A stretch of 64,000 bases of DNA from Pseudomonas sp. MWU13-2105 (GTDB lineage Bacteria; Pseudomonadota; Gammaproteobacteria; Pseudomonadales; Pseudomonadaceae). A model generated the notes under the pieces. The model did no database searches. It had not been told where the DNA came from and saw nothing but the letters and a program-made list of their open reading frames with translations. Each line of letters starts with the position of its first letter. Positions within the stretch are counted from its first letter, which is position 1. Where the stretch lies: NCBI RefSeq assembly GCF_023242315.1, contig NZ_JALLIY010000010.1, forward strand, positions 124,001 to 188,000. The letters are read 5' to 3'. Shown here in pieces: positions 45,128 to 54,130 of this stretch. The position numbers were made by a program, and so were the translations under genes.

Positions 45128-46113
45128 ACCTGTTGCGCTTCCTCGGCGCCCGCTTGAGTCGGGCGCTGCTGATGATCCTCGGGGTGCTGGTGCTGAGCTT
45201 CCTGCTGATCCGCCTGACCCCTGGCGATCCGGCCTTGCTGATGGCCGGCGAGGCCGGCGTCGACGATGTGCACTACATCGACAACCTGCGGCATGACATG
45301 GGCCTGGACCAGCCGCTGGCCCGGCAACTGTTGATCTACCTGGGGCAGGTCGCGCACCTGGACCTGGGGTATTCCTACCGCAACCAGACCTCGGTCTGGT
45401 CGCTGATCGCCGAGCGCCTGCCCGCCACCCTGGCGCTGATGGGCTCTGCGTTCCTGCTCTCGTCCCTGGCGGGGATCGCCCTCGGCGTGCTCGCGGCCCG
45501 TAGCCGGGAGCGTCGGCCCTGGTTGGACGGGCTGATTTCCCAAGGCGCTTTGCTGCTCTACGCCGTGCCGACCTTCTGGCTGGCGATGCTGCTGATCCTG
45601 TTGTTTTCCGTACACCTTGACTGGTTGCCGGCCTTTGGCCTGGAGGCCGTGGCCGCGGACCTCCACGGCTGGGCCTGGCTGGCGGACCGGCTGCGCCATC
45701 TGCTGCTGCCGTGCCTGTCCCTGAGTTTTCTGTTCCTGGCCCTGTATATCCATCTGACCCGCGCCGCGACCCTTGAAGCGCTGGGCCAGGAGTATGTCTA
45801 CACCGCCCGGGCCAAGGGCCTGACCCCACGGTGCATTCTCTGGGCCCATGTCCTGCGTAATGCGCTGCTGCCGGTGGTGACCTTCGCCGGCCTGCAACTG
45901 GGACAACTGGCTAGCGGTGCCTTGCTGGTGGAGGTGGTCTATTCCTGGCCGGGCATCGGTCGGCTGATGTACGACGCCCTGGCGCAACGAGACTACGGCG
46001 TGTTGATGGGCGGCTTCCTGGTGATCTCGACGCTGGTGGTCGGTTTCAACCTGTTGACCGATCTGGCCTGCCGGCTGCTGGACCCGCGTATCGGCGCCCA
46101 GGGTCAGTCCTGA
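45124..46113 (+). CDS. Dipeptide-type ABC transporter permease (DppB-like)
   Basis: A 329-residue six-helix permease. The N-terminal LRFLGARLSRALLMILGVLVLSFLLIRLTPGDP matches the DppB/OppB start. The EAA loop is in EALGQEYVYTARAKGLTPRCILWAHVLRNALLP, where the NBD docks, and VEVVYSWPGIGRLMYDALAQRDYGVLMG near the end is the conserved DppB tail motif. The ATG overlaps the preceding stop by four bases, and the stop shares a base with the next ATG. Confidence 0.94.
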
Positions 46114-46961
46114 TGAATGAGGTTTCAGTGATTCGACGTTTTCTCGCACAACCTTCGGCGCTGATCGGCGCCGGTTTCCTGCTGTTGCTGAGCCTGCTGG
46201 CGCTGGCCGCGCCCTGGCTGACCGACAGTATGCCCTGGGAGATGAACACCACGCCGCTGTTGGCGCCGTTCCAGGACCCGGCCCATTGGCTGGGCAGCGA
46301 TATACTTGGGCGCGATCTCGGCAGCGGCTTGTTGTACGGCGCCCGGGTGTCCCTGGCGGTGGCCGTCCTTTCGAGCCTGGCGACCTTGCTGGTGGGCGCC
46401 CTGGTGGGCGCTGTCGCCGGCTATTTCGGCGGCTGGCTCGATGGTGTGCTGATGCGTATCGCGGAGTTCTTCCAGATCATTCCGCAACTGGTGCTGGCGG
46501 TGATCCTGGTGGCGGTACTGGAACCGTCGCTGGGCTCCATTGTGCTGGCGATCACCCTGGTGGCCTGGCCAGGAGTAGCGCGCCTGGTACGTGGCGAATT
46601 CCTCAGCCTGCGCCAGCGCGAGTTTGTCCAGGCGGCCCAGGTTCTGGGGCAGTCACCGCTGGCGATCATCACCCGGCAGATCCTGCCCAATGCCCTGGCG
46701 CCTTTGCTGGTGACCCTGACCTTTGTGATGGCGACGGCGATTCTCACCGAGGCCGCGTTGGCGTTTCTCGGCCTCGGCGATCCCGATGCCATGAGTTGGG
46801 GCTACATGATCAATGCCTCGCGTGGGCTGCTGCGCGAAGCCTGGTGGATGAGCTTGCTGCCGGGGCTGGCAATCCTGCTCTGCGTGCTGGCGGTCAATCG
46901 CGTGGGCGAAGGACTGCGGGTGGCCTTTGAGCCGACCCGTCGACAGGGAGTCAACCCATGA
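46113..46961 (+). CDS. Dipeptide-type ABC transporter permease (DppC-like)
   Basis: A 282-residue permease paired with the DppB-like protein. Motifs are GSDILGRDLGSGLLYGARVSL and the EAA region RGEFLSLRQREFVQAAQVLGQSPLAIITRQILPN. Six hydrophobic segments are seen. Start ATG overlaps the previous stop (TGATG), and its own stop overlaps the ATPase start, so all four transporter subunits are translationally coupled. Confidence 0.94.
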   Translation: MNEVSVIRRFLAQPSALIGAGFLLLLSLLALAAPWLTDSMPWEMNTTPLLAPFQDPAHWLGSDILGRDLGSGLLYGARVSLAVAVLSSLATLLVGALVGAVAGYFGGWLDGVLMRIAEFFQIIPQLVLAVILVAVLEPSLGSIVLAITLVAWPGVARLVRGEFLSLRQREFVQAAQVLGQSPLAIITRQILPNALAPLLVTLTFVMATAILTEAALAFLGLGDPDAMSWGYMINASRGLLREAWWMSLLPGLAILLCVLAVNRVGEGLRVAFEPTRRQGVNP

Positions 46962-48601
46962 GCCAGGACCGCACACCGTTGTTGAGCATCGAGCGACTGC
47001 GTATCGCCTTGCCCGCGGGCGCCGATCGCAGCCATGCGCTGTATGACCTGTCGTTGTCGCTGGTGGCGGGGGAGTGCCTGTGCCTGGTGGGGGAGTCGGG
47101 TTCCGGAAAATCCATGCTGGCCAAGGCGTTGTTGCGCCTGCTGCCAGCCCCCTTGCGTGTCGAGAGCGGAACCTTGCGTTTTCGCGGCGAGGACCTGGCC
47201 GGCCGTGACGCGGAGGGGATGCGTCAGTTGCGCGGCCGGACCCTCAGTATGGTGTTCCAGGAGCCGATGAGTGCGCTCAATCCCTTGTTGAGCATCGGCC
47301 GACAGATCGATGAAACCCTGCGTGCCCATGGCGAGCGCTCGGCCCGGGTGCGCGAGCGGCGGGTGCTCGACCTGCTCGGTTATGTCGGCCTGCCTGATCC
47401 GATCCGGCTACGGCGGGCCTATCCCTTCGAGCTGTCCGGCGGTCAGCGCCAGCGGGTGGTGATCGCCATGGCCCTGGCCTTCGATCCGGACCTGCTGATC
47501 GCCGACGAACCGACCTCGGCGCTGGATGTGACCACCCAGGCGCAGATCCTCGACCTGTTGCGCCGTATCCAGCGTGACAAGGGCATGGCGATAGTGTTTA
47601 TCACCCACGATTTTGCCGTGGTGCGGGCGATTGCCGACCGCGTGCTGGTGCTGGAACGCGGCCATGTGATCGAGCAGGGGTCGGCCCGACAGGTGCTCGA
47701 GGCGCCCCGCGAAGAGTATACCCAGCGTCTATTGGCGGCGGTCACGGCGCAGCCGCTGGCGCCGCGCCCGTTATTGGCCGAGGCGCCCGAGGTCCTTGGC
47801 GCGCGACAGTTGGAAAAGCACTTCGTCGGTCGTGGCGGTTGGTGGAGTCGCCGCCAGACCCAGGCCTTGGCCGGGCTCGACCTGCACCTGCGTGAAGGCG
47901 AGACCCTGGGCATCGTCGGCGAGTCAGGCTCCGGCAAGTCGACCCTGGGCCGGTGCCTGGTACGCCTGCTGCAACCGGACGCCGGCAGCCTGGAGTGGCA
48001 GGGGCATGAGGTGGCGAACCTGTCCCAGCGCCGGCTGCGGCCGATGCGCGGTGAGATCCAGATGATTTTCCAGGACCCCTTTGCCTCGCTCAACCCACGC
48101 CAGACAGTGGGGCAGATCGTTATGACCGGCCCCTTGGCCCAGGGCGTTTCCCGGGCGGAGTCGGCCCGGCGTGCCCGCGAATTGCTGGAGCAGGTCGGTT
48201 TGCCCGCCGCAGCGTTCGAGCGTTTTCCCCATGAGTTTTCCGGCGGTCAGCGGCAACGCATCGGTATAGCCCGAGCCCTGGCCGTACGGCCGAAGATCCT
48301 GATTGCCGACGAGTGCGTCTCGGCCCTGGATGCCCTGGTCCAGGTCCAGATTCTTGAACTGCTGGAGGCCCTGCAACGGCAGTTCCGCCTGAGCCTGGTG
48401 TTTATTACCCATGACCTGTGGGTCGCGGCCCGCCTGTGCGACCGCATCGCGGTGATGCAGGGCGGACGGATTGTCGAGCAGGGCGATACGGCCCGCTTGT
48501 TTGCCGAACCGCAACATCCTTACACCCGGACCTTGCTCGGGGCCGCCGCGTTGGCGCTGCCCGATACTTCCACCGAGCCGGCGGTGGTTGGCGCACTGTG
48601 A
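46958..48601 (+). CDS. Dipeptide-type ABC transporter, fused DppD-DppF ATPase
   Basis: A 547-residue protein with two complete nucleotide-binding domains in one chain, replacing separate DppD and DppF subunits. Domain one: GESGSGKSMLAKALL, FELSGGQRQRVVIAMA, LLIADEPTSALD. Domain two: GESGSGKSTLGRCL, FSGGQRQRIGIARA, ILIADECVSALD. A short oligopeptide-type C-terminal extension (QHPYTRTLLGAA) is present. Energises the importer encoded by the three preceding genes. Confidence 0.94.
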   Translation: MSQDRTPLLSIERLRIALPAGADRSHALYDLSLSLVAGECLCLVGESGSGKSMLAKALLRLLPAPLRVESGTLRFRGEDLAGRDAEGMRQLRGRTLSMVFQEPMSALNPLLSIGRQIDETLRAHGERSARVRERRVLDLLGYVGLPDPIRLRRAYPFELSGGQRQRVVIAMALAFDPDLLIADEPTSALDVTTQAQILDLLRRIQRDKGMAIVFITHDFAVVRAIADRVLVLERGHVIEQGSARQVLEAPREEYTQRLLAAVTAQPLAPRPLLAEAPEVLGARQLEKHFVGRGGWWSRRQTQALAGLDLHLREGETLGIVGESGSGKSTLGRCLVRLLQPDAGSLEWQGHEVANLSQRRLRPMRGEIQMIFQDPFASLNPRQTVGQIVMTGPLAQGVSRAESARRARELLEQVGLPAAAFERFPHEFSGGQRQRIGIARALAVRPKILIADECVSALDALVQVQILELLEALQRQFRLSLVFITHDLWVAARLCDRIAVMQGGRIVEQGDTARLFAEPQHPYTRTLLGAAALALPDTSTEPAVVGAL

Positions 48602-48638
48602 GTGCATCCTTTTTCTCTTGCACAGGACTGTCACACCC

Positions 48639-49481
48639 ATGACCGAGTTTCGATCCTTTAGTCATCTGCCCCTGGTGCGGGGTGAACGGCTGGAAGTCCG
48701 TCCCGGGCGACGCCTCAGCGTGGCCCATCGTCCGGGAACGGAGAAAGCCGCGACCGTGGTGTTTTTCTGCCATGGCGCGGGGGGCAACAAGGATCAGTGG
48801 CGCGAGCAATGGCAAGCCCTCGGCGAGCAGGGCTACAGCCTGGTGGCCTGGGATCTGCTGGGTCATGGCGAGAGCGACAAGCCGCGGCGGGCGGCGGCCT
48901 ATGCCTGGGAGGAATTGGTGGCGGATGTCGTGGAGCTGCTGCGGAGCTTCGGGGGTGAGCGCAACCTGATCGTGGCCCACTCCTTTGGCACCGGGTTGAC
49001 CCTCAGCGCATTGTTGCAGGTGAATTCGGTCAGTGGCGCCTTGCTGCTCGGCACGCAACTGCATCGGCCCTTGAGTCGCGGCGGCTTGCTGGCGTTGCCG
49101 GCCTGGATACTGGAGTTGATCCGGCCGGTGTTGGCCAAGGGATTTCGCGAGCGGGCCTGGCATCCGTCCGTCGACCCGCACTTGCTGGCGCATGAGGAGA
49201 AGTTGACCGAGCGTAATCGGCTGTATGTGTTCAAGGGGCTGGTGCAGGGTGTGCAGTGGCCCGAGGCCGAGCGGGTGGCGCAACTGAGGTTGCCGGTCCA
49301 GGTCCTGGCCGGCGACAGCGACGGCCTGACCCCGGCCAGCGGTGGTGAGGCGCTGGCGCGGCAGTTGCCGGATGCACAGTTCCAGATGCTGGAGGCGTGT
49401 GGGCACCAGTTGATGTTGGAGAGGCCGCAGCAGGTGCTGGCGGCGTTCGAGCAACTGCTGCAGCGCCTTCCTCAAGGCTGA
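48639..49481 (+). CDS. Alpha/beta hydrolase with intact triad
   Basis: A 280-residue alpha/beta hydrolase. The oxyanion region is FFCHGAGGNKDQW, the nucleophile elbow LIVAHSFGTGLTL, acid VLAGDSDGLTPASG and base LEACGHQLMLERP. DLLGHGESDKPRR is the typical cap-side motif. Probably an esterase or amidase. It follows the importer ATPase by 37 bases in the same direction, so is likely the last gene of the sigma-54 operon and could process the imported compound. Start ATG 48639 is chosen over the longer frame that overlaps the ATPase gene. Confidence 0.88.
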   Translation: MTEFRSFSHLPLVRGERLEVRPGRRLSVAHRPGTEKAATVVFFCHGAGGNKDQWREQWQALGEQGYSLVAWDLLGHGESDKPRRAAAYAWEELVADVVELLRSFGGERNLIVAHSFGTGLTLSALLQVNSVSGALLLGTQLHRPLSRGGLLALPAWILELIRPVLAKGFRERAWHPSVDPHLLAHEEKLTERNRLYVFKGLVQGVQWPEAERVAQLRLPVQVLAGDSDGLTPASGGEALARQLPDAQFQMLEACGHQLMLERPQQVLAAFEQLLQRLPQG

Positions 49482-49491
49482 AACACGGTCT

Positions 49492-49584
49492 CTTGTAGGA
49501 GCCTGGCTTATCGGGACGCCGCATCGCAGCGAATAGGCCCTCAAGACCGCCAAAAGCTTCGCGGGCAAGCCCTGCTCCTACAGG
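49492..49584. repeat. REPIN
   Basis: CTTGTAGGAGCCTGGCTT at the left and an inverted REP ending CCTGCTCCTACAGG at the right, in the gap between the convergent hydrolase and sensor-kinase genes. It is the same REP family as at 33955, 43167 and 52481. Confidence 0.78.
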
Positions 49585-49596
49585 TTAGCGGTGCCT

Positions 49597-50955
49597 TCAG
49601 GCGCCGACGATCAACTCGATCCGGCAACCCGGCTGGGCGTCCTGCACCTCAAGGCGCATGTCATGCAACCGCGCCACCGCCGCCACCATGCTCAACCCCA
49701 ACCCGTTACCGGCCGTATGCCGACTGGATTCGGAACGGTACAGCCGTCGAAACACCGCTTCGCGCTCGGCTTCGGGAATCCCCGGACCATTGTCCTCCAC
49801 GCACAGTCCGCGTTTGTCCGGGGCATCCAGCACCGCCACCCGCACCCGACTGTGCTCGGGCGAAAACTTGATGGCATTGTCCAGCAGGTTGCAGGTGGCA
49901 TCGAACAGCAACTGCGCATCGCCGAAGATCAGGCAAGGCGCGGGCGTGCCGCTCAAGATCAGCTCGATGCCACGCTCTTCGGCCAGCGGCTCGAAGAACT
50001 CGGCGGCGTCGGCGGCGATGCGGTTCAGGTCGATCTCGGCAAAGCTGCTGCGCCGGGCACTGGCCTCGATCTCGGAAATCCGCAGCAGGGCGCGGAAGGT
50101 CGACAGCAAGCCCTGGGCATCCGCGATGGCGTTGTCGATGGCCGCCGCGTATTCCTCTTCCCGCAGGTGCCGGCGCTGGGCCCGTTCCAGGCCCGCGAGC
50201 AGGCGGGTGAGGGGGGTACGCAAGTCGTGGGCGATATCGTCACAGACGCCCTTGACCTCGCTCATCAGGCGTTCCAGCTCGTCGAGCATCTGGTTGACCA
50301 CCGTGGCGATCCGGTCGATATCGTCACGGTTGCCACGGGTCGGCAGGCGCTCGTTGAGGTCGCCCTTGACGATGCGTTCGATGGAGCGGGTCAGCACATC
50401 CAGGCGGCGGCGCGCCGAGTAACCCAGCCCGACCGCGCCGAGCAGTCCGACCAGCAGCAGCAACGAGCCGCCGGAGACCATCGCATTGACCAGCAACTCG
50501 TCGAACTCGCGGATGTCATGGATATCCTGGGCCACCATCAGGGTCTGGCCGTTGTCCAGGCGATGCATCATGAAACGGATCGGCCGATCCTTTCTGCGGG
50601 TCTTCTCCCAGTAGAATTCGTTGGGTTTGTCATAGCCCTTGAAGGCCGGCATTTCACTGACCGCCCCGGCAATCAGCCGGCCCTGGGCGTCGTAGAGACC
50701 GTGGGGGACCCGGCCGTCGATATCCTGTTCGGAATGCTTGCGGATTTCCGCCAGGCGCAGTTCTTCGGGCTGCGCGCTGCGGTTGTCGATCTGCCGATAG
50801 AGGGCCGTATCGACCTCGGCCATCAGGTAGCCGGCGGTTTGCCAATAGAGGTAGCCGAACAGCGCAAGGAACGAACAACTGAACAGCGCCAGGGACATCA
50901 GCGCCGTGCGGAAACTGATGGTGCGGGGGATTTCACGCAGGTGAACGGAGAACAT
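49597..50955 (-). CDS. Two-component sensor histidine kinase
   Basis: A 452-residue transmembrane kinase. TM1 is ALMSLALFSCSFLALFGYLYW, a periplasmic domain of about 120 residues follows, then TM2 (GGSLLLLVGLLGAVGLGYSA), HAMP (RRLDVLTRSIERIVKGDLNERLP), the phospho-acceptor H-box CDDIAHDLRTPLTRLLAGLE, N-box LLDNAIKFSP, and G1/G2 boxes VEDNGPGIPEAE and GNGLGLSMVAAVARLH. It lies downstream of and overlaps (23 bases) the response-regulator gene, so they form a pair. The signal is unknown; the QseC/ColS-like layout suggests metal or envelope sensing. Confidence 0.93.
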   Translation of the reverse strand: MFSVHLREIPRTISFRTALMSLALFSCSFLALFGYLYWQTAGYLMAEVDTALYRQIDNRSAQPEELRLAEIRKHSEQDIDGRVPHGLYDAQGRLIAGAVSEMPAFKGYDKPNEFYWEKTRRKDRPIRFMMHRLDNGQTLMVAQDIHDIREFDELLVNAMVSGGSLLLLVGLLGAVGLGYSARRRLDVLTRSIERIVKGDLNERLPTRGNRDDIDRIATVVNQMLDELERLMSEVKGVCDDIAHDLRTPLTRLLAGLERAQRRHLREEEYAAAIDNAIADAQGLLSTFRALLRISEIEASARRSSFAEIDLNRIAADAAEFFEPLAEERGIELILSGTPAPCLIFGDAQLLFDATCNLLDNAIKFSPEHSRVRVAVLDAPDKRGLCVEDNGPGIPEAEREAVFRRLYRSESSRHTAGNGLGLSMVAAVARLHDMRLEVQDAQPGCRIELIVGA

Positions 50956-51622
50956 AGCCGGCCCCGCGAATGGTATGGATCATCGGTTCTTCGCCTTCGC
51001 CATCGACCTTGCGGCGCAAACGGCCCATGTGCACTTCGATGACATTGGTGCGTTCGTCATAGGCGTAGTTCCACACCGCTTCGAACAGCATGGTCCGGGT
51101 CACCACCTGCTCGGCATGCTGCACCAGGTATTCGAGCAGGGCGTATTCCCGGGGCAACAGCTCCACCGTCCGTTCGCCGCGCTTGACGACGCGCTTGAGC
51201 AGGTCCAGCTCCAGGTTGCCGACCCGCAGGCGGTTGACCCGTTCCTCGCTGGGAGCGACCCGGCGGCGGCTCAAGGCATCGAGGCGGGCGGTCAGTTCGA
51301 TGAATTCGAAGGGCTTGGTCAGGTAGTCGTCGCCGCCGGCGCGCAGGCCGCGTACCCGCTCGTCCAGCGCACTGAGGGCGCTGAGGATCAGCACCGGCGT
51401 GGCGATGCCCGAGGCGCGCAGGGCGGTGAGCATGCCCAGGCCATCGAGGGCGCCGGGGAGCATGCGGTCGAGGACGATGACGTCGAAGCTGTCGCTGATG
51501 GCGCGCACCAGGCCGTCACGACCGTTATCGACGTGGGTGACGTCGAAGCCGTGGTCTTGCAGGGCGGCTTCGATTTCCCGGGCGGTGGCGGGGTCGTCCT
51601 CGACGACCAGGACATGGGTCAT
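50933..51622 (-). CDS. OmpR-family response regulator
   Basis: A 229-residue OmpR/PhoB response regulator. The receiver has the acidic pair EDD (9-11), phospho-acceptor Asp in VIVLDRMLPGALDG, switch Ser in LILSALSAL and Lys in YLTKPFEF; the C-terminal winged helix ends IHTIRGAGYVLR. Start at MTHVLVVEDD (51622), since the open frame upstream lacks receiver sequence. It is encoded upstream of its kinase and divergently from a second response regulator, separated by 172 bases. Confidence 0.94.
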   Translation of the reverse strand: MTHVLVVEDDPATAREIEAALQDHGFDVTHVDNGRDGLVRAISDSFDVIVLDRMLPGALDGLGMLTALRASGIATPVLILSALSALDERVRGLRAGGDDYLTKPFEFIELTARLDALSRRRVAPSEERVNRLRVGNLELDLLKRVVKRGERTVELLPREYALLEYLVQHAEQVVTRTMLFEAVWNYAYDERTNVIEVHMGRLRRKVDGEGEEPMIHTIRGAGYVLRSPA

Positions 51623-51794
51623 GGGCACTTCGCAGAATGAGAGAGGGTGGTAGTCTTGCACGGACCCCGGAGGAGTCTGGCTGGCCAGTGCATCGTGGTT
51701 GGCTGGTCGACCGGCATAGTGTGCCAAACCGGGTTTATCTGAAAGGTCGCGTCAATATGAAAAAAAGTTTAGCTGAGTCAGCACGGAGCCGGAC

Positions 51795-52487
51795 TTGAGA
51801 ATCCTGGTCATCGAGGATGACGCCCGGGCGGCCAGTTACCTGGTGCGCGGGCTCAATGAAAGCGGGCATGTCGCCGATACCGTCGACGACGGTCGCAGCG
51901 GCTTGGACATGGCCCTGGAAGGGATCTATGACGCCTTGATCGTCGACCGCAAGTTGCCGGGGCTGGACGGCATTGCGCTGGTCCAGGCACTGCGGCGCCA
52001 GGGCTTGCGCACGCCGGTACTGATGCTCAGTGCCCTGGACTCCACCGCCCAGCGGGTCGAAGGTTTGCGCGCCGGGTGTGACGATTACCTGGCCAAGCCC
52101 TACGCCTTCGTCGAGGTGCTTGCTCGGCTGGAAGCCTTGCAGCGTGGCCGTGACCCGGTGGTGGGGCTGTCGCGGACCTTGCGGGTCGGCAGCCTGCAAC
52201 TGGACTGCGCCGCGCGCACCGCCACCCGTGAAGGGCGGGTCATCGCGCTGCAGCAGCGCGAGTCGCTGATCCTGGAAAAGCTCATGCGGCACAGCGATGA
52301 GGTGGTGACCCGTAGCATGTTGCTGGAGAGTGCCTGGGACTATGACTTCGACCCCATCGACAACGTGATCGATAAACACATCTATCGTTTGCGCCGCAAA
52401 CTGGATGCCGGGTTCAGCCATTCGCTGATCCAGACCGTGCCGGGGGTGGGCTACCGTTTGCTACAGGACGGCGAAGAACCCCTGTAG
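51795..52487 (+). CDS. Orphan OmpR-family response regulator (TTG start)
   Basis: A 230-residue OmpR-type regulator: MRILVIEDDARAASYLVRGL, receiver Asp in LIVDRKLPGLDG, LMLSALDST, YLAKPYAFVEVL, and effector helix VIDKHIYRLRRKLD ending IQTVPGVGYRLL. The protein starts with TTG, preceded by ACGGAG; no ATG is in a suitable place. No cognate kinase lies beside it, since the nearest one (49597) is paired with the divergent regulator. It immediately precedes the tripartite efflux operon and may control it. A REP element overlaps its stop codon. Confidence 0.92.
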   Translation: MRILVIEDDARAASYLVRGLNESGHVADTVDDGRSGLDMALEGIYDALIVDRKLPGLDGIALVQALRRQGLRTPVLMLSALDSTAQRVEGLRAGCDDYLAKPYAFVEVLARLEALQRGRDPVVGLSRTLRVGSLQLDCAARTATREGRVIALQQRESLILEKLMRHSDEVVTRSMLLESAWDYDFDPIDNVIDKHIYRLRRKLDAGFSHSLIQTVPGVGYRLLQDGEEPL

Positions 52488-52558
52488 GGGCCTGGCTTGC
52501 CAGCGAAGAGGGCCTCAAGATCGCTAAAAGCTTCGCGGGCAAGCTCCGCTCCCACAAG
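52481..52558. repeat. REPIN overlapping the regulator stop codon
   Basis: Left arm CCTGTAGGGGCCTGGCTTGC begins before the stop codon TAG at 52485-52487, and the inverted arm CTTCGCGGGCAAGCTCCGCT runs from 52531. The downstream efflux genes probably have a separate promoter between 52559 and 52687. Confidence 0.78.
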
Positions 52559-52687
52559 TGACCGCGGTCACATGATATTTACCTAAACTAAAATTTAGCT
52601 TTGGAGGAACGGGACACAGACCTCTGCCTGATAGCTTCGGAACCTGATCGATGGCTCTGCCACACAGGTTCTGGAGATATCCCGTAG

Positions 52688-54130
52688 ATGCTTCTCACGC
52701 CCAGATTCGAGGCTTTTCATCCACCTCATGGCCCAAGCCGACTGTTTCGCGCCCTGGCCCTGGCCGGCCTGACCCTGTTGGGCGGCTGTTCGTTGGTGCC
52801 AGGCTACCAGTCGCCGGCCTTGCCCCTGGCCGCGCAATGGTCGGCCCAGGCCCCATCCGCGACCCCGGCCGACGCGGCGGGCGGGCCCTGGTGGCGTGAG
52901 TTCCACAGCGCCGAACTCGATGGCCTGATTGCCCGTGGCCTGAGCGACAACTACAGCCTCAAGGCCGCCGTGAGTCGGGTCGACCAGGCCCGCGCCATAG
53001 CCCAGGTCGCCGGTGCCGGGCAATACCCCAACCTGTCCCTGGGCGGCAACTACCAGCGCCAGAACAACTACGGCAGCACGAAAAAAACCAGCGTCTTCGC
53101 CGAGGCCACCTATGAAGTGGACTTCTGGGGCAAGCAGCGCGCCAGCGCCGATTCCTCCCAGGCCCTGGCCAACGCCAGCCAGTTCGATGCCCAGACCCTG
53201 CGCATGAGCCTCGGCGCGAGCATCGCCGACAGCTATTTCCAGGTCCTCTCGCTGCAAGAGCGCGTGCGCCTGGCCCAGTCCATCGCCGCCGATGCCAGCC
53301 AGGTCCTCGACCTGGTGCAGGTGCAGGCCAGCCAGGGCGCGGTGTCGAGCCTGGAAGTCGAACAGCAGCGCAATGCCCAACAAACCTTCCAGGCTGCGGT
53401 ACCGCTGTTGCAACAGCAGCTCGACGCGGCGCAGTACCAACTGGCGACGCTGGTGGGTGTGCCACCGGAAGGCTTCAAGGTCCAGCAAACCGGGCTCGAC
53501 GCCCTCCAGGTGCCACAACCCAGGGTCGGCCTGCCTGTCGGCCTGGTGCGCCAGCGCCCGGATATCCAGGCCGCCGAAGCCCGCCTGGTGTCGGCCAACT
53601 ACGACGTCGGCGTGGCCCGGGCGGCATTTCTGCCCAACCTTTCGCTGGACCTGCTGGGCGGTATCGACACCCTGGCCGGCGGACACATCTGGAGCATCGT
53701 CGGCAACCTCGCCCAGCCGGTGTTCAGCGGCGGCCAACTGAGCGGACAACTGCATGCCGACCAGGCTCATGTGCAGGAACTGACCGCCAGCTATCGCGCC
53801 GCGATCGTCGAAGCCCTGCGCGATGTGGAAACCCAGCTCAGCGCCGCCCGGCAACTGGACCAGGCCTATGCCCTGAACCAGGCCGCCGTCGGCTCGGCCC
53901 GTGAGGCCGCGCGCCTGGCCCAGGTCCGCTACCGGCTCGGCTCCAGCGATTTCCAGACGCTGCTGGTGGTCGAGCGCACCCAGTACCAGGCCGAAGACAG
54001 CCTGTTGCAAGTACGTCTCCAGCATTTGCAGGCCGCTGTCGGCCTGTTCCGCGCCATCGGCGGCGACTTCAGCGCGCCAACCCTGGCTGCCGCTACTCCT
54101 TCTTCCCCTTCTCAGGTCGTTCAGCCATGA
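52688..54130 (+). CDS. Outer-membrane efflux lipoprotein (NodT/OprM-like)
   Basis: A 480-residue TolC-family outer-membrane factor of the NodT branch. A lipobox LLGGC gives an acylation Cys at residue 34, after an unusually long 20-residue N-terminal tail; then PWWREFHSAELDGLIARGLSDNYSLKAA, GGNYQRQNNYG, the helical repeats DAQTLRMSLGASIADSYFQVLSLQERV and RVGLPVGLVRQRPDIQAAEARL, which is the conserved RPD motif. It forms the outer channel of the pump encoded downstream. Its stop overlaps the adaptor start. Confidence 0.93.
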   Translation: MLLTPRFEAFHPPHGPSRLFRALALAGLTLLGGCSLVPGYQSPALPLAAQWSAQAPSATPADAAGGPWWREFHSAELDGLIARGLSDNYSLKAAVSRVDQARAIAQVAGAGQYPNLSLGGNYQRQNNYGSTKKTSVFAEATYEVDFWGKQRASADSSQALANASQFDAQTLRMSLGASIADSYFQVLSLQERVRLAQSIAADASQVLDLVQVQASQGAVSSLEVEQQRNAQQTFQAAVPLLQQQLDAAQYQLATLVGVPPEGFKVQQTGLDALQVPQPRVGLPVGLVRQRPDIQAAEARLVSANYDVGVARAAFLPNLSLDLLGGIDTLAGGHIWSIVGNLAQPVFSGGQLSGQLHADQAHVQELTASYRAAIVEALRDVETQLSAARQLDQAYALNQAAVGSAREAARLAQVRYRLGSSDFQTLLVVERTQYQAEDSLLQVRLQHLQAAVGLFRAIGGDFSAPTLAAATPSSPSQVVQP